DNA of 64,000 nucleotides, taken from positions 3,833,501 to 3,897,500 of the forward strand of contig NZ_CP117445.1 in NCBI RefSeq assembly GCF_030687715.1, in the 5' to 3' direction. Both the position numbers and the translations under genes were made by a program. Below, piece after piece: positions 1-15,099 of the stretch. The stretch comes from Pseudomonas sp. FP2196 (GTDB taxonomy: Bacteria; Pseudomonadota; Gammaproteobacteria; Pseudomonadales; Pseudomonadaceae). Position 1 is the first letter of the stretch. Every line of letters starts with the position of its first letter. Under the pieces are notes generated by a model. It saw only the letters and a list, made by a program, of their open reading frames with translations. It did no database searches and was not told the DNA's origin.

Positions 1-2436
<2,436 letters not shown>

Positions 2437-2438
2437 GC

Positions 2439-2936
2439 ATGAACAGCACGCTTATCCAGACAGACCGTTTCACCCTGAGTGAAACCGAGCGCTCGGCCAT
2501 TGAGCACGAGCTGCATCACTACGAAGACCCGCGCGCGGCGTCGATCGAAGCCCTGAAGATCGTTCAGAAGGAACGCGGCTGGGTGCCGGATGGCGCCTTG
2601 TACGCAATCGGCGAGATCCTCGGCATCCCGGCCAGCGACGTTGAAGGTGTGGCGACGTTCTATAGCCAGATCTTCCGTCAGCCGGTCGGCCGTCACATCA
2701 TTCGCGTCTGCGACAGCATGGTCTGCTACATCGGCGGCCACGAGTCGGTGGTCAGCGAAATCCAGAACAATCTGGGCATCGGCCTGGGTCAGACCACCAC
2801 CGACGGTCGTTTCACCCTGCTGCCTGTCTGCTGCCTCGGCAATTGCGACAAGGCTCCGGCGCTGATGATCGACGACGACACCTTTGGTGATGTGCAGCCT
2901 GCTGGCGTTGCCAAACTGCTCGAGGGCTACGTATGA
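2439..2936 (+). CDS. nuoE: NADH-quinone oxidoreductase subunit NuoE
   Basis: The 165-residue, thioredoxin-fold [2Fe-2S] subunit of the NADH-input module of complex I. Cluster N1a ligands are visible as CDSMVC in the middle and CCLGNC near the C-terminus. The stop codon overlaps the nuoF start in an ATGA arrangement at 2933-2936, which suggests translational coupling of the two partner subunits. Confidence 0.96.
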   Translation: MNSTLIQTDRFTLSETERSAIEHELHHYEDPRAASIEALKIVQKERGWVPDGALYAIGEILGIPASDVEGVATFYSQIFRQPVGRHIIRVCDSMVCYIGGHESVVSEIQNNLGIGLGQTTTDGRFTLLPVCCLGNCDKAPALMIDDDTFGDVQPAGVAKLLEGYV

Positions 2937-4288
2937 CCCTGACATCTTTCGGCCCGGCCAACCGCATCAAGCGTTCGGCCGAGACTCACCCGCTGACCTG
3001 GCGTCTGCGTGACGACGGCGAAGCCGTGTGGCTCGACGAATACCAGGCCAAGAACGGTTACGCCGCTGCGCGCAAAGCCTTCGCCGACATGGCTCAGGAC
3101 GACATCGTCCAGACCGTGAAAGACGCAGGCCTCAAAGGTCGCGGCGGTGCAGGCTTCCCCACGGGCGTGAAGTGGGGCCTGATGCCCAAAGACGAATCCA
3201 TCAACATCCGCTACCTGCTGTGCAACGCGGATGAAATGGAGCCGAACACCTGGAAAGACCGCATGCTGATGGAGCAACTGCCCCATCTGCTGATCGAAGG
3301 CATGCTGATCAGTGCCCGCGCGCTGAAAACCTACCGTGGCTACATCTTCCTGCGTGGCGAATACACCACCGCCGCCAAGCACCTCAACCGTGCCGTGGAA
3401 GAAGCCAAGGCAGCAGGCTTGCTGGGTAAAAACATTCTGGGCTCAGGCTTCGATTTCGAACTGTTCGTCCACACCGGCGCCGGGCGTTACATTTGCGGTG
3501 AAGAAACCGCACTGATCAACTCCCTCGAAGGCCGCCGCGCCAACCCGCGCTCCAAGCCGCCCTTCCCTGCCGCCGTGGGCGTGTGGGGCAAGCCGACTTG
3601 CGTGAACAACGTCGAAACCCTGTGCAACGTACCGGCGATCATTGCCGACGGTGTTGACTGGTACAAATCGTTGGCCCGCGAAGGCAGCGAAGACATGGGC
3701 ACCAAGCTCATGGGCTTCTCCGGCAAAGTCAAAAACCCGGGCCTGTGGGAACTGCCATTCGGCGTCACCGGTCGCGAGTTGTTCGAAGACTACGCCGGCG
3801 GCATGCGCGACGGTTACAAGCTCAAGGCCTGGCAGCCAGGTGGCGCCGGTACCGGCTTCCTCCTGCCAGAGCACCTCGACGCACAGATGTATGCCGGCGG
3901 CATTGCCAAAGTAGGCACCCGGATGGGTACCGGCCTGGCGATGGCGGTGGACGACAGCGTCAACATGGTTTCGCTGCTGCGCAACATGGAGCAGTTCTTT
4001 GCCCGTGAGTCGTGCGGCTTCTGCACCCCGTGCCGTGATGGTTTGCCATGGAGCGTCAAGCTGCTGATGGCCATCGAGAATGGCGAAGGTCAACCGGGCG
4101 ACATCGAGACCCTGCTGGGTCTGGTCGGTTTCCTCGGCCCAGGCAAAACCTTCTGTGCACACGCACCGGGTGCCGTGGAGCCGTTGGGCAGTGCGATCAA
4201 ATACTTCCGTCCAGAGTTCGAAGCCGGTATCGCGCCTGTCAGCGCCGCCGTCCCGCCTCTGGCAAGGCCGATCGTAATCGGCGCGTAA
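2933..4288 (+). CDS. nuoF: NADH-quinone oxidoreductase subunit NuoF
   Basis: The 451-residue flavoprotein that binds NADH and FMN and starts electron transfer in complex I. The glycine-rich nucleotide motif [13 protein letters not shown] is at about residue 69. The [4Fe-4S] N3 ligands are in [12 protein letters not shown] near residue 360, with a fourth Cys in KTFCAHAPG near 406. It overlaps nuoE by four bases. An unusually long spacer of 134 bases, carrying a hairpin, separates it from nuoG. Confidence 0.96.
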   Translation: MTLTSFGPANRIKRSAETHPLTWRLRDDGEAVWLDEYQAKNGYAAARKAFADMAQDDIVQTVKDAGLKGRGGAGFPTGVKWGLMPKDESINIRYLLCNADEMEPNTWKDRMLMEQLPHLLIEGMLISARALKTYRGYIFLRGEYTTAAKHLNRAVEEAKAAGLLGKNILGSGFDFELFVHTGAGRYICGEETALINSLEGRRANPRSKPPFPAAVGVWGKPTCVNNVETLCNVPAIIADGVDWYKSLAREGSEDMGTKLMGFSGKVKNPGLWELPFGVTGRELFEDYAGGMRDGYKLKAWQPGGAGTGFLLPEHLDAQMYAGGIAKVGTRMGTGLAMAVDDSVNMVSLLRNMEQFFARESCGFCTPCRDGLPWSVKLLMAIENGEGQPGDIETLLGLVGFLGPGKTFCAHAPGAVEPLGSAIKYFRPEFEAGIAPVSAAVPPLARPIVIGA

Positions 4289-4302
4289 ACGCTTAATAAG
4301 GT

Positions 4303-4320
4303 GAAGGGCCCGTGCCCTTC
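4303..4320 (+). other. Hairpin in the nuoF-nuoG spacer
   Basis: GAAGGGC, loop CCGT, GCCCTTC form a perfect 7-bp stem just after nuoF. No T-run follows, so it is unlikely to be an intrinsic terminator. It may stabilise or process the mRNA between nuoF and nuoG. Confidence 0.5.
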
Positions 4321-4422
4321 GCCTCCTGCGATGACGCCTTTCGAGGCTGGTTTGATTCGCACGGATAACAAGATTCCATTAGCCACGCCCGCTGACACCG
4401 GGCCAACGAAGACCTTTGAACC

Positions 4423-7137
4423 ATGGCCACTATCCACGTAGACGGCAAAGCGCTCGAAGTCGACGGGGCAGACAACCTGTTACAGGCATGTCTGTCGCTG
4501 GGCCTCGACATTCCATATTTCTGCTGGCACCCCGCGCTTGGTAGCGTCGGGGCTTGCCGCCAGTGCGCGGTCAAGCAGTACACCGACGAGAACGACACCC
4601 GTGGTCGCATCGTCATGTCCTGCATGACCCCTGCCACCGACAACACCTGGATCTCCATCGAAGATGAAGAATCCAAGGCGTTCCGCGCCAGTGTTGTCGA
4701 ATGGCTGATGACCAACCACCCGCACGACTGCCCTGTGTGCGAAGAAGGCGGTCATTGCCACCTGCAAGACATGACAGTGATGACCGGCCACAACGAGCGC
4801 CGTTATCGCTTCACCAAACGTACCCACCAGAACCAGCAACTGGGCCCGTTCATTTCCCACGAAATGAACCGCTGCATCGCCTGCTACCGCTGCGTGCGTT
4901 TCTACAAGGACTACGCTGGCGGCACCGACCTCGGTGTATTCGGCGCCCACGACAACGTGTACTTCGGTCGCGTTGAAGACGGCACCCTCGAAAGCGAGTT
5001 CTCCGGCAACCTCACCGAGGTCTGCCCGACCGGTGTGTTCACCGACAAGACTCACTCCGAGCGCTACAACCGTAAGTGGGACATGCAGTTCTCGCCGAGC
5101 ATCTGCCATGGCTGCTCCAGCGGTTGCAACATTTCCCCGGGTGAGCGTTACGGCGAACTGCGTCGCATCGAAAACCGTTTCAACGGTTCGGTGAACCAGT
5201 ACTTCCTGTGCGACCGTGGCCGTTTCGGTTACGGCTACGTCAACCGCACCGACCGTCCACGTCAGCCGCTGCTGGCCGACGGCACCAAGCTTGGACTGGA
5301 TGCTGCGCTGGACAAGGCTGCCGATCTGCTGCGCGGTCGCAACATCGTCGGTGTCGGTTCGCCGCGTGCCAGCCTGGAAAGCAACTACGCGCTGCGTGAA
5401 CTGGTTGGCGCCGAGCACTTCTACTCCGGTATCGAAGCGTCCGAACTGGAGCGCATTCGTCTGGTTCTGCAAGTGCTGAAAGACAGCCCGCTGCCAGTGC
5501 CAAACATGCGCGACATCGAAGACCACGACGCCGTCTTCGTCCTCGGTGAAGACCTGACCCAGACGGCTGCACGTATGGCTCTGTCCCTGCGTCAATCGGT
5601 CAAAGGCAAAGCTGAAGAAATGGCCGACGCCATGCGCGTTCAGCCATGGCTCGACGCTGCGGTGAAAAACATCGGTCAGCACGCGCTGAACCCGCTGTTC
5701 ATCGCCAGCCTCGCTGAAACCAAGCTCGACGACATCGCCGAAGAATGCGTTCACGCAGCTCCGGACGATCTGGCGCGCATCGGTTTCGCCGTCGCTCACG
5801 CTTTGGACGCCAGCGCCCCTGCCGTTGAAGGTCTGGACGCTGAAGCCCTGGAACTGGCCAAGCGCATCGCCGACGCCCTGCTCGCGGCCAAACGTCCGCT
5901 GATCATCGCCGGTACTTCGCTGGGCTCCAAAGCCCTGATCGAAGCGGCGGCGAACATCGCCAAGGCCCTGAAGCTGCGCGAGAAGAACGGTTCAATCAGC
6001 CTGATCGTGCCGGAAGCCAACAGCCTCGGCCTGGCCATGCTCGGTGGCGAATCGGTGGATGCGGCGCTGCAAGCCGTGATTGACGGTAAAGCCGACGCCA
6101 TCGTCGTGCTGGAAAACGATCTGTACACCCGCACCTCGAAAGCCAAGGTCGATGCGGCATTGAACGCTGCGAAAGTAGTGATCGTTGCCGACCACCAGAA
6201 GACCGCCACCACCGACCGCGCGCATCTGGTTCTGCCAGCCGCCAGCTTCGCTGAAGGCGACGGTACGCTGGTCAGCCAGGAAGGTCGCGCCCAGCGCTTC
6301 TTCCAGGTTTTCGATCCGCAGTACATGGACGCAAGCATCCTGGTTCACGAAGGCTGGCGCTGGCTGCACGCCCTGCGCGCCACCCTGCTGAACCAGCCAA
6401 TCGACTGGACGCAACTCGACCACGTCACCGCTGCCGTGGCTTCGAGCACCGAGCAACTGGCGCGTATCGTCGACGCAGCACCGTCTGCTGCATTCCGCAT
6501 CAAGGGTCTGAAACTGGCGCGTGAGCCGCTGCGTTATTCCGGTCGCACCGCGATGCGCGCCGACATCAGCGTTCACGAACCACGCACCCCGCAAGACAAA
6601 GACACCGCATTCGCCTTCTCCATGGAAGGTTACTCGGGTTCGGTCGAACCACGTCAGCAAGTGCCATTCGCCTGGTCACCGGGCTGGAACTCGCCGCAAG
6701 CCTGGAACAAGTTCCAGGACGAAGTCGGTGGTCACATCCGCGCTGGCGACCCGGGCACCCGCCTGATCGAAAGCACCGGTGATTCACTGAACTGGTTCGC
6801 TGCCGCTCCGCGCGCATTCAACCCGGCGCCGGGCACCTGGCAAGCCGTGCCGTTCTTCCACCTGTTCGGCAGCGACGAGAACTCGTCGAAAGCCGCTCCT
6901 GTGCAGGAACGCATTCCGGCGGCCTACGTGGCTCTGGCCAAGTCTGAAGCGGATCGCCTTGGGGTCAACGACGGCGCACTGCTGAGCCTGAACGTGGCCG
7001 GTCAGACCCTGCGTCTGCCATTGCGTATCAATGAAGAACTGGGCGCCGGTCTGGTGGCATTGCCTGCGGGCATCGCCGGCATTCCACCGGCATTTGCCGG
7101 CGTATCCGTCGACGGTCTGCAGGAGGCAGCGCAATGA
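4423..7137 (+). CDS. nuoG: NADH-quinone oxidoreductase subunit NuoG
   Basis: The 904-residue, multi-cluster subunit of the NADH module. The N-terminus is a plant-ferredoxin-like [2Fe-2S] domain with [15 protein letters not shown]. It is followed by [14 protein letters not shown], then CIACYRC and CHGCSSGC cluster motifs, and a long molybdopterin-oxidoreductase-like region that no longer carries out molybdenum chemistry in complex I. The Met at 4423 ([13 protein letters not shown]) gives the usual family length. Its 3' end overlaps nuoH by four bases (7134-7137). Confidence 0.96.
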   Translation: MATIHVDGKALEVDGADNLLQACLSLGLDIPYFCWHPALGSVGACRQCAVKQYTDENDTRGRIVMSCMTPATDNTWISIEDEESKAFRASVVEWLMTNHPHDCPVCEEGGHCHLQDMTVMTGHNERRYRFTKRTHQNQQLGPFISHEMNRCIACYRCVRFYKDYAGGTDLGVFGAHDNVYFGRVEDGTLESEFSGNLTEVCPTGVFTDKTHSERYNRKWDMQFSPSICHGCSSGCNISPGERYGELRRIENRFNGSVNQYFLCDRGRFGYGYVNRTDRPRQPLLADGTKLGLDAALDKAADLLRGRNIVGVGSPRASLESNYALRELVGAEHFYSGIEASELERIRLVLQVLKDSPLPVPNMRDIEDHDAVFVLGEDLTQTAARMALSLRQSVKGKAEEMADAMRVQPWLDAAVKNIGQHALNPLFIASLAETKLDDIAEECVHAAPDDLARIGFAVAHALDASAPAVEGLDAEALELAKRIADALLAAKRPLIIAGTSLGSKALIEAAANIAKALKLREKNGSISLIVPEANSLGLAMLGGESVDAALQAVIDGKADAIVVLENDLYTRTSKAKVDAALNAAKVVIVADHQKTATTDRAHLVLPAASFAEGDGTLVSQEGRAQRFFQVFDPQYMDASILVHEGWRWLHALRATLLNQPIDWTQLDHVTAAVASSTEQLARIVDAAPSAAFRIKGLKLAREPLRYSGRTAMRADISVHEPRTPQDKDTAFAFSMEGYSGSVEPRQQVPFAWSPGWNSPQAWNKFQDEVGGHIRAGDPGTRLIESTGDSLNWFAAAPRAFNPAPGTWQAVPFFHLFGSDENSSKAAPVQERIPAAYVALAKSEADRLGVNDGALLSLNVAGQTLRLPLRINEELGAGLVALPAGIAGIPPAFAGVSVDGLQEAAQ

Positions 7138-8141
7138 CCTGGTTCACCCCTGAAGTGATCGATGTGATCCTGACGGTCGTCAAAGCTATCGTGATTCTGC
7201 TGGCCGTGGTGGTTGCAGGTGCGTTGCTCAGCTTTGTCGAACGTCGCCTGCTGGGCTGGTGGCAGGACCGTTACGGTCCGAACCGCGTTGGCCCGTTTGG
7301 TATGTTCCAGATCGCCGCCGACATGCTGAAGATGTTCTTCAAGGAAGACTGGACCCCGCCGTTTGCCGACAAAGTGATCTTCACTTTGGCGCCGGTGGTG
7401 GCCATGTCCGCCTTGCTGATTGCGTTCGCAATCATCCCGATCACCCCGACCTGGGGTGTCGCGGATCTGAACATCGGTCTGCTGTTCTTCTTCGCCATGG
7501 CCGGTCTGTCGGTCTACGCGGTGCTGTTCGCCGGCTGGTCGAGTAACAACAAGTTTGCCCTGCTGGGTGCCTTGCGTGCCTCGGCGCAGACCGTGTCCTA
7601 CGAAGTGTTCATGGGCCTGGCCCTGATGGGCATCGTGGTGCAGGTCGGCTCGTTCAACATGCGCGACATCGTCGAGTACCAGGCGCAGAACCTGTGGTTC
7701 ATCATTCCGCAGTTCTTCGGCTTCTGTACCTTCTTCATCGCTGGCGTCGCCGTGACTCACCGTCACCCGTTCGACCAGCCGGAAGCGGAACAGGAACTGG
7801 CTGACGGTTACCACATTGAATACGCCGGCATGAAATGGGGCATGTTCTTCGTTGGCGAATACATCGGCATCATCTTGATCTCGGCGCTGCTGGTCACCCT
7901 GTTCTTCGGTGGCTGGCACGGTCCGTTCGGCATCCTGCCGCAACTGTCGTTCCTGTGGTTCGCACTGAAGACCGCGTTCTTCATCATGCTGTTCATCCTG
8001 CTGCGCGCCTCTATCCCGCGTCCGCGTTATGACCAGGTGATGGACTTCAGCTGGAAATTCTGCCTGCCACTGACCCTGATCAATTTGCTGGTGACCGCTG
8101 CGGTTGTGTTGTGGAACACGCCCGCGGTGGCGGTTCAGTGA
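7134..8141 (+). CDS. nuoH: NADH-quinone oxidoreductase subunit NuoH
   Basis: A 335-residue membrane subunit linking the peripheral arm to the proton-pumping arm and lining the quinone channel. It has about eight hydrophobic segments. Recognisable blocks are [18 protein letters not shown] near the N-terminus and the acidic loop [19 protein letters not shown]. It overlaps nuoG by four bases and precedes nuoI by 11 bases. Confidence 0.96.
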   Translation: MTWFTPEVIDVILTVVKAIVILLAVVVAGALLSFVERRLLGWWQDRYGPNRVGPFGMFQIAADMLKMFFKEDWTPPFADKVIFTLAPVVAMSALLIAFAIIPITPTWGVADLNIGLLFFFAMAGLSVYAVLFAGWSSNNKFALLGALRASAQTVSYEVFMGLALMGIVVQVGSFNMRDIVEYQAQNLWFIIPQFFGFCTFFIAGVAVTHRHPFDQPEAEQELADGYHIEYAGMKWGMFFVGEYIGIILISALLVTLFFGGWHGPFGILPQLSFLWFALKTAFFIMLFILLRASIPRPRYDQVMDFSWKFCLPLTLINLLVTAAVVLWNTPAVAVQ

Positions 8142-8152
8142 GGATTTGACCC

Positions 8153-8701
8153 ATGTTCAAATATATTGGCGACATCGTTAAGGGTACTGGTACCCAGTTA
8201 CGCAGCCTGGTCATGGTCTTCGGCCATGGCTTTCGCAAGCGCGACACCCTGCAATACCCGGAAGAAGCGGTCTACCTGCCACCACGCTACCGTGGTCGTA
8301 TCGTCCTGACCCGCGACCCCGATGGCGAAGAACGTTGCGTAGCCTGCAACCTGTGCGCCGTGGCTTGCCCGGTGGGTTGCATCTCGCTGCAGAAAGCTGA
8401 AACCGAAGACGGTCGCTGGTACCCGGACTTCTTCCGTATCAACTTCTCGCGCTGCATTTTCTGCGGTCTCTGCGAGGAAGCCTGTCCGACCACCGCAATC
8501 CAGTTGACCCCGGATTTCGAGATGGCCGAGTTCAAACGTCAGGACCTGGTGTACGAGAAAGAAGATCTGTTGATCTCCGGCCCCGGCAAAAACCCTGATT
8601 ACAACTTCTATCGTGTTGCAGGTATGGCAATCGCTGGCAAGCCGAAAGGCTCTGCGCAGAACGAAGCCGAACCGATCAACGTGAAGAGCTTGCTGCCTTA
8701 A
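8153..8701 (+). CDS. nuoI: NADH-quinone oxidoreductase subunit NuoI
   Basis: A 182-residue ferredoxin-type subunit that carries clusters N6a and N6b on the way to N2. Two classic CxxCxxCxxxCP motifs are visible: [12 protein letters not shown] and [12 protein letters not shown]. It sits between the membrane genes nuoH and nuoJ with only nine bases before nuoJ, as in other bacterial nuo operons. Confidence 0.96.
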   Translation: MFKYIGDIVKGTGTQLRSLVMVFGHGFRKRDTLQYPEEAVYLPPRYRGRIVLTRDPDGEERCVACNLCAVACPVGCISLQKAETEDGRWYPDFFRINFSRCIFCGLCEEACPTTAIQLTPDFEMAEFKRQDLVYEKEDLLISGPGKNPDYNFYRVAGMAIAGKPKGSAQNEAEPINVKSLLP

Positions 8702-8710
8702 GGAAGAACG

Positions 8711-9211
<501 letters not shown>

Positions 9212-9214
9212 GAC

Positions 9215-9523
9215 ATGCCTGCTATCCCTCTCGAGCATGGACTGGCGGTTGCCGGCATCCTGTTCTGCCTTGGTCTGGTCGGCCTGATGGTCCGCCGCAA
9301 CATTTTGTTCGTGTTGATGAGTCTGGAAGTGATGATGAACGCCTCTGCACTGGCGTTCATTGTGGCGGGTGCCCGTTGGGGCCAGCCGGATGGACAGATC
9401 ATGTTCATCCTGGTGATCAGCCTTGCAGCTGCCGAGGCCAGTATTGGTCTGGCGATCCTGCTGCAACTGTATCGCCGCTTCCACACGCTCGATATCGACG
9501 CTGCCAGTGAGATGCGCGGATGA
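9215..9523 (+). CDS. nuoK: NADH-quinone oxidoreductase subunit NuoK
   Basis: A 102-residue, three-helix membrane subunit related to MrpC. A conserved Glu lies in the helix [13 protein letters not shown], part of the hydrophilic axis for proton movement. It overlaps the start of nuoL by four bases (9520-9523). Confidence 0.95.
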   Translation: MPAIPLEHGLAVAGILFCLGLVGLMVRRNILFVLMSLEVMMNASALAFIVAGARWGQPDGQIMFILVISLAAAEASIGLAILLQLYRRFHTLDIDAASEMRG

Positions 9524-11373
9524 ACCTAATCTTTCTGACTTTCGTATTCCCTCTGATCGGTTTCCTGCTGCTGTCGTTCTCCCGTGGACGCTGGTCGGAA
9601 AACCTTTCGGCGCTGATCGGCGTGGGTTCCATTGGCTTGTCGGCGATTGTCACCGCCTACGTCATCTGGCAATTCAACGTCGCACCTCCCGAAGGCGGTC
9701 ACTACACCCTGGTGCTCTGGCAGTGGATGGCGGTGGAAGGCTTCAAGCCTGACTTCGCGCTTTACATCGACGGCCTGTCGATCACCATGCTTGGCGTGGT
9801 GGTGGGCGTGGGTTTCCTGATCCACCTGTTCGCCTCCTGGTACATGCGCGGTGAAGCGGGTTACTCGCGCTTCTTCTCGTACACCAACCTGTTTATCGCC
9901 AGCATGCTGTTTCTGGTCCTGGGCGATAACCTGTTGTTCCTGTACTTCGGCTGGGAAGGCGTGGGCCTGTGCTCGTACCTGTTGATCGGTTTCTACTACA
10001 GCAACCGCAACAACGGTAACGCCGCACTCAAGGCCTTCATCGTGACCCGGATCGGCGACGTGTTCATGGCCATCGGCCTGTTCATCCTGTTCCAGCAAGT
10101 GGGCACGCTGAACATCCAGGAACTGCTGGTGCTGGCACCGCAGAAATTCCAGGTCGGCGATTTCTGGATCACCTTGGCGACCCTGATGCTGCTGGGCGGC
10201 GCTGTCGGTAAATCGGCGCAACTGCCACTGCAAACCTGGCTCGCGGATGCAATGGCCGGTCCTACCCCGGTTTCGGCACTGATCCACGCTGCAACCATGG
10301 TGACCGCCGGTGTCTACCTGATCGCCCGTACTCACGGCCTGTTCACCCTGGCGCCGGACATCCTGCACCTGGTCGGCATCGTCGGTGGTGTGACTCTGGT
10401 TCTGGCCGGTTTCGCCGCACTGGTGCAAACCGACATCAAACGTATCCTCGCCTACTCGACCATGAGCCAGATCGGTTACATGTTCCTGGCGCTGGGCGTT
10501 GGTGCCTGGGATGGCGCGATTTTCCACCTGATGACCCACGCCTTCTTCAAGGCTCTGCTGTTCCTTGCTTCCGGTGCGGTGATCGTTGCCTGCCACCACG
10601 AGCAGAACATCTTCAAGATGGGCGGCCTGTGGAAAAAACTGCCACTGGCCTACGCCAGCTTCATCGTCGGCGGTGCTGCGCTGGCTGCTCTGCCACTGGT
10701 TACCGCAGGCTTCTACTCCAAGGACGAAATCCTTTGGGAAGCGTTCGCCAGCGGCAACCACGGTCTGCTCTACGCAGGTCTGGTCGGTGCGTTCATGACG
10801 TCGCTGTACACCTTCCGCCTGATCTTCATCACGTTCCACGGTGAAGCCAAGACCGAAGCCCACGCCGGTCACGGTATCGCTCACTGGCTGCCACTGTCGG
10901 TGCTGATCGTGCTGTCGACCTTCGTCGGCGCCATGATCGTTCCACCGCTGCACGGCGTATTGCCGGAAAGCGTTGGCCATGCCGGTGGCGAAGCCAAGCA
11001 CAGTCTGGAAATCGCGTCGGGCGCCATCGCCCTGGCCGGTATCCTGCTGGCAGCGCTGCTGTTCCTCGGCAAGCGTCGCTTCGTGACAGCAATCGCCAAC
11101 AGCGGCATCGGCCGTTTCCTTTCGGCCTGGTGGTTCGCCGCCTGGGGCTTCGACTGGATCTACGACAAACTGTTCGTCAAGCCTTACCTTGCGATCAGCC
11201 ACATCCTGCGCAAAGACCCGCTCGACCAGACCATCGGTCTGATCCCGCGTATGGCCAAGGGCGGTCACACTGCCCTGAGCCGCACCGAGACCGGTCAACT
11301 GCGTTGGTACGCTGCTTCGATGGCTGCTGGTGCCGTGCTGGTAATCGGCGCCATCGTGCTGGTAGCGGTCTGA
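9520..11373 (+). CDS. nuoL: NADH-quinone oxidoreductase subunit NuoL
   Basis: A 617-residue antiporter-like proton-pumping subunit with many transmembrane helices and the long C-terminal lateral helix expected for NuoL. Family landmarks include [18 protein letters not shown] and [20 protein letters not shown]. It overlaps nuoK by four bases. A 39-base gap separates it from nuoM. Confidence 0.96.
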   Translation: MNLIFLTFVFPLIGFLLLSFSRGRWSENLSALIGVGSIGLSAIVTAYVIWQFNVAPPEGGHYTLVLWQWMAVEGFKPDFALYIDGLSITMLGVVVGVGFLIHLFASWYMRGEAGYSRFFSYTNLFIASMLFLVLGDNLLFLYFGWEGVGLCSYLLIGFYYSNRNNGNAALKAFIVTRIGDVFMAIGLFILFQQVGTLNIQELLVLAPQKFQVGDFWITLATLMLLGGAVGKSAQLPLQTWLADAMAGPTPVSALIHAATMVTAGVYLIARTHGLFTLAPDILHLVGIVGGVTLVLAGFAALVQTDIKRILAYSTMSQIGYMFLALGVGAWDGAIFHLMTHAFFKALLFLASGAVIVACHHEQNIFKMGGLWKKLPLAYASFIVGGAALAALPLVTAGFYSKDEILWEAFASGNHGLLYAGLVGAFMTSLYTFRLIFITFHGEAKTEAHAGHGIAHWLPLSVLIVLSTFVGAMIVPPLHGVLPESVGHAGGEAKHSLEIASGAIALAGILLAALLFLGKRRFVTAIANSGIGRFLSAWWFAAWGFDWIYDKLFVKPYLAISHILRKDPLDQTIGLIPRMAKGGHTALSRTETGQLRWYAASMAAGAVLVIGAIVLVAV

Positions 11374-11412
11374 TATGAACCTTGCGAATTTGCGAAAGGA
11401 AACGAGCCCGTC

Positions 11413-12945
11413 ATGATTCTGCCTTGGCTAATCCTGATCCCCTTCATCGGCGGCCTGCTGTGCTGGATGGGTGAGCGCTTCGGCGCTACCCTGCCCCGCT
11501 GGATTGCGCTGATCACCATGTCCCTGTTGCTCGCGATCGGCCTCTGGCTGTGGGCTACCGGTGACTATTCATTTGCCCCGGCGCCTGGCGCCGATCCGAC
11601 CTGGGCGCTTGAGTTCAAGCACATCTGGATCGAGCGTTTCGGCATCAGCGTGCACCTGGCCCTCGACGGCCTGTCGCTGTTGATGATCCTGCTGACCGGT
11701 CTGCTGGGTATCTTGTCGGTACTCTGCTCGTGGAAAGAGATTCAACGTCACGTTGGCTTCTTCCACCTGAACCTGATGTGGATCCTGGGCGGCGTCGTCG
11801 GCGTGTTCCTCGCCCTCGACCTGTTCATGTTCTTCTTCTTCTGGGAAATGATGCTGGTGCCGATGTACTTCCTCATCGCGCTCTGGGGTCACAGTTCTTC
11901 GGACGGCAAGAAAACCCGGATCTACGCAGCAACCAAGTTCTTCATCTTCACTCAGGCTTCCGGCCTGATCATGCTGGTGGCGATCCTCGGTCTGGTGCTG
12001 GTCAACTTCAACAACACTGGCGTGATTACCTTCAACTACGCCGACCTGTTGAAAACCAAGATGTCGATGACCACCGAGTACATCCTGATGCTCGGCTTCT
12101 TCATCGCCTTCGCGGTCAAGCTGCCTGTCGTACCGTTCCACTCCTGGTTGCCTGACGCTCACGCCCAGGCGCCGACTGCGGGTTCCGTCGACCTCGCCGG
12201 TATCTTGCTGAAAACCGCTGCCTACGGCCTGCTGCGTTTCGCTCTGCCGCTGTTCCCGAACGCTTCGGCCGAGTTCGCGCCGATCGCCATGACCCTCGGT
12301 CTGATCGGGATCTTCTACGGTGCGTTCCTGGCGTTCGCGCAAACCGACATCAAGCGTCTGATCGCCTTCTCGTCCGTTTCCCACATGGGCTTCGTCCTGA
12401 TCGGCATCTACTCCGGCAGCCAACTGGCCCTGCAAGGTGCAGTGATCCAGATGCTGGCGCACGGTGTGTCGGCAGCCGCACTGTTTATCCTCAGCGGTCA
12501 GTTGTACGAGCGTCTGCACACTCGTGACATGCGTGAGATGGGCGGTCTGTGGTCGCGTATCGCTTACCTGCCGGCGATCAGCCTGTTCTTTGCAGCCGCT
12601 TCGTTGGGTCTGCCGGGCACGGGTAACTTCGTCGGCGAGTTCCTGATCCTGATCGGTTCTTTCGCCAGCTGGCCCTGGATCACTGCGATTGCCACCTCCG
12701 GTCTGGTGTTCGGTTCGGTCTACTCGCTGATCATGATCCACCGTGCGTATTTCGGTCCGTCCAAATCGGATTCGATCCTGCACGGTATGGACGCTCGCGA
12801 ACTGATCATGGTGCTAGGCCTTGCGGTGCTGCTGATTTACCTCGGCGTCTACCCGCAACCGTTCCTCGACACTTCTGCCGCCACGATGCATGGCGTTCAG
12901 CAGTGGCTCGGCACCGCCTTCACTCAACTCGCTTCGGCCCGGTAA
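11413..12945 (+). CDS. nuoM: NADH-quinone oxidoreductase subunit NuoM
   Basis: A 510-residue antiporter-like proton-pumping subunit. Recognisable sequence includes [19 protein letters not shown], with the conserved acidic residue of helix 5, and [34 protein letters not shown] stretch before the Met at 11413 offers a ribosome binding site. It ends seven bases before nuoN. Confidence 0.96.
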   Translation: MILPWLILIPFIGGLLCWMGERFGATLPRWIALITMSLLLAIGLWLWATGDYSFAPAPGADPTWALEFKHIWIERFGISVHLALDGLSLLMILLTGLLGILSVLCSWKEIQRHVGFFHLNLMWILGGVVGVFLALDLFMFFFFWEMMLVPMYFLIALWGHSSSDGKKTRIYAATKFFIFTQASGLIMLVAILGLVLVNFNNTGVITFNYADLLKTKMSMTTEYILMLGFFIAFAVKLPVVPFHSWLPDAHAQAPTAGSVDLAGILLKTAAYGLLRFALPLFPNASAEFAPIAMTLGLIGIFYGAFLAFAQTDIKRLIAFSSVSHMGFVLIGIYSGSQLALQGAVIQMLAHGVSAAALFILSGQLYERLHTRDMREMGGLWSRIAYLPAISLFFAAASLGLPGTGNFVGEFLILIGSFASWPWITAIATSGLVFGSVYSLIMIHRAYFGPSKSDSILHGMDARELIMVLGLAVLLIYLGVYPQPFLDTSAATMHGVQQWLGTAFTQLASAR

Positions 12946-12952
12946 GAGCGCT

Positions 12953-14416
12953 ATGGAATTCACGATTCAACACTTTATTGCGCTTGCGCCACTGTTGATC
13001 ACCAGCCTCACCATTATCGTGGTGATGCTGGCAATCGCCTGGCGCCGCAACCACTCGCAGACCTTCCTGATCTCGGTGGCCGGTCTGAACCTGGCCTTGC
13101 TGTCGATCCTGCCGGCCCTGAAAGTCGCGCCTCTGGCCGTGACCCCATTGCTGCAGATCGACACCTTTGCCTGCCTGTACATGGCGCTGATCCTGGTCGC
13201 CACCCTCGCTTGTGTGACCCTCGCCCACGCCTATCTGGGCGATGGCGGTTCGGGTTACCCGGGCAACCGTGAAGAACTGTACCTGCTGATCCTGATGGCC
13301 GCCGCCGGTGGTCTGGTTCTGGTCAGCGCGCAGCACCTGGCCGGTTTGTTCATCGGTCTGGAACTGCTCTCGGTGCCGGTCTACGGTCTGGTGGCTTACG
13401 CCTTCTTCAACAAGCGTTCGCTGGAAGCCGGCATCAAATACATGGTGCTGTCGGCTGCCGGTTCCGCGTTCCTGTTGTTCGGTATGGCGCTGCTTTACGC
13501 AGACGCCGGTTCGCTGAGCTTCGTCGGTATCGGTCAGGCCCTGGCCGCCACTGGTCTGCCTAGCCCGCTGGCGCAACTGGGCCTGGGCATGATGCTGATC
13601 GGTCTGGCGTTCAAGCTGTCGCTGGTACCGTTCCACCTGTGGACGCCGGACGTGTACGAAGGTGCTCCGGCACCGGTCGCTGCGTTCCTTGCGACCGCTT
13701 CGAAAGTGGCCGTGTTCGCCGTGATGGTGCGTCTGTTTCAGATCTCCCCTGCTGCCAGCAGTGGCGTACTGAGCGACGTGCTGACCGTCATCGCCATCGC
13801 CTCGATCCTGTTCGGTAACCTGCTGGCCCTGACCCAGAGCAACCTCAAGCGTCTGCTCGGTTACTCGTCCATCGCGCACTTCGGCTACCTGCTGATCGCC
13901 CTGGTGGCGAGCAAGGGTCTGGCGGTGGAAGCCATCGGCGTCTACCTGGTCACCTACGTGATCACCAGCCTCGGCGCGTTCGGCGTGATCACCCTGATGT
14001 CCTCGCCGTACAACGGCCGTGACGCGGATGCCCTGTACGAATACCGCGGCCTGTTCTGGCGCCGTCCGTACCTGACCGCCGTCCTGACCGTGATGATGCT
14101 GTCCCTGGCCGGTATCCCGCTGACTGCGGGCTTCATCGGCAAGTTCTACATCATCGCTACCGGTGTCGAGTCGCACCAATGGTGGCTGGTCGGTTCGTTG
14201 GTACTGGGCAGCGCCATCGGCGTGTTCTACTACCTGCGCGTGATGGTCACCCTGTACCTGATCGAGCCGAACCTGCGTCGCCACGATGCCGAGTTGCACT
14301 GGGAACAGAAAGCAGGCGGCGTCATGCTGCTGGCCATCGCCCTGGTTGCGTTCTTCCTCGGCGTTTACCCGCAGCCATTGCTGACGCTGGTTCAGCAGGC
14401 GGGTCTGGCGGGCTGA
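12953..14416 (+). CDS. nuoN: NADH-quinone oxidoreductase subunit NuoN
   Basis: A 487-residue antiporter-like proton-pumping subunit and the last gene of the operon. Conserved blocks include [18 protein letters not shown] and [20 protein letters not shown]. The frame is open back to 12890, but that would overlap nuoM. The Met at 12953 (MEFTIQHFI) follows nuoM by seven bases and gives the known family length. A strong terminator begins 25 bases after the stop. Confidence 0.96.
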   Translation: MEFTIQHFIALAPLLITSLTIIVVMLAIAWRRNHSQTFLISVAGLNLALLSILPALKVAPLAVTPLLQIDTFACLYMALILVATLACVTLAHAYLGDGGSGYPGNREELYLLILMAAAGGLVLVSAQHLAGLFIGLELLSVPVYGLVAYAFFNKRSLEAGIKYMVLSAAGSAFLLFGMALLYADAGSLSFVGIGQALAATGLPSPLAQLGLGMMLIGLAFKLSLVPFHLWTPDVYEGAPAPVAAFLATASKVAVFAVMVRLFQISPAASSGVLSDVLTVIAIASILFGNLLALTQSNLKRLLGYSSIAHFGYLLIALVASKGLAVEAIGVYLVTYVITSLGAFGVITLMSSPYNGRDADALYEYRGLFWRRPYLTAVLTVMMLSLAGIPLTAGFIGKFYIIATGVESHQWWLVGSLVLGSAIGVFYYLRVMVTLYLIEPNLRRHDAELHWEQKAGGVMLLAIALVAFFLGVYPQPLLTLVQQAGLAG

Positions 14417-14440
14417 TTGCTCGGCTGGCTAGAAATAAAA

Positions 14441-14470
14441 ACGGCACCTTCGGGTGCCGTTTTTGTTTTT
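14441..14470 (+). terminator. Intrinsic terminator of the nuo operon
   Basis: Stem ACGGCACC, loop TTCG, stem GGTGCCGT, followed by TTTTGTTTTT. An A-run precedes the stem. It lies 25 bases after nuoN. Confidence 0.93.
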
Positions 14471-14507
14471 GTGGGATTCAACATCTCAAGCGCTTGCGCT
14501 GGCCTCA

Positions 14508-14599
14508 TCGCGGGCAAGCCCGGCTTCCACAGGTTTGTGCGTCGTTCACAAACTCCGGGCACACCCAAAAACCATTGTGGGAGTGAGCTTGCTCGCGAA
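14508..14599. repeat. Degenerate REP pair downstream of nuoN
   Basis: Imperfect inverted copies of a Pseudomonas REP core (CGCGGGCAAGCCCGGCTTCCACA and TGTGGGAGTGAGCTTGCTCGCG, both interrupted by mismatches). The 14471-14748 gap otherwise shows only an AT-richer stretch that could hold the promoter of the following toxin-antitoxin pair. Confidence 0.6.
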
Positions 14600-14748
14600 G
14601 TCGAACGTTCCCACCGCCCCCGTCAACTCGTCCTACAGGTGTTTCCACGACCGGCGTCTACCGTTGAAAAAGGGACGAAAAGCAAGGCCAGGAGGCCTTG
14701 ACCGATTCGATTTTCGAGACAACACTATACGCGGGTAACGTACAGAAA

Positions 14749-15099
14749 ATGGATGCTCTATTTATCGAATTGCCTGTATTTCAGAAGCACCGAGACGACT
14801 ATCTGGATGACGATCTGTTTCGCAGCTTTCAACTGGAGTTGCTGAAAAATCCGGAAGCGGGCGATCTCATCGAGGACACAGGCGGGCTTCGTAAAATTCG
14901 CTTTGGCGACCAAGGAAGAGGGAAAGGCAAGCGCAGCGGATTACGAGTGATTTATTACTGGTGGTCAGGCTTCGATCAGTTCTGGCTCTTTACCGTCTAC
15001 AACAAAAACGAGCAGGACGATCTGACGCCTGCCCAGAAAAAACTTTTCAGAAAAACACTGGATAGAGAACTCAACGCGAGAAGCCACTATGAAACGTGA
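14749..15099 (+). CDS. RelE/HigB-type toxin of a type II toxin-antitoxin pair
   Basis: A 116-residue protein of the RelE/ParE superfamily, HigB-2-like, whose relatives are ribosome-dependent mRNA interferases. Family features are the basic GLRKIRFGDQGRGKGKRSG segment, the RVIYYWW strand, and LTPAQKKLF near the C-terminus. The open frame starts at 14698, but MDALFIELPVFQKHR at 14749 matches the usual family start. The antitoxin gene starts 11 bases inside its 3' end. Toxin-first order is typical of higBA pairs. Activity is inferred from family only. Confidence 0.85.
   Translation: MDALFIELPVFQKHRDDYLDDDLFRSFQLELLKNPEAGDLIEDTGGLRKIRFGDQGRGKGKRSGLRVIYYWWSGFDQFWLFTVYNKNEQDDLTPAQKKLFRKTLDRELNARSHYET

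Noticed and set aside
9526..11298. Minus-strand open frame of 590 codons across nuoL
   Set aside because: Shadow of nuoL, with low-complexity composition and no domain.
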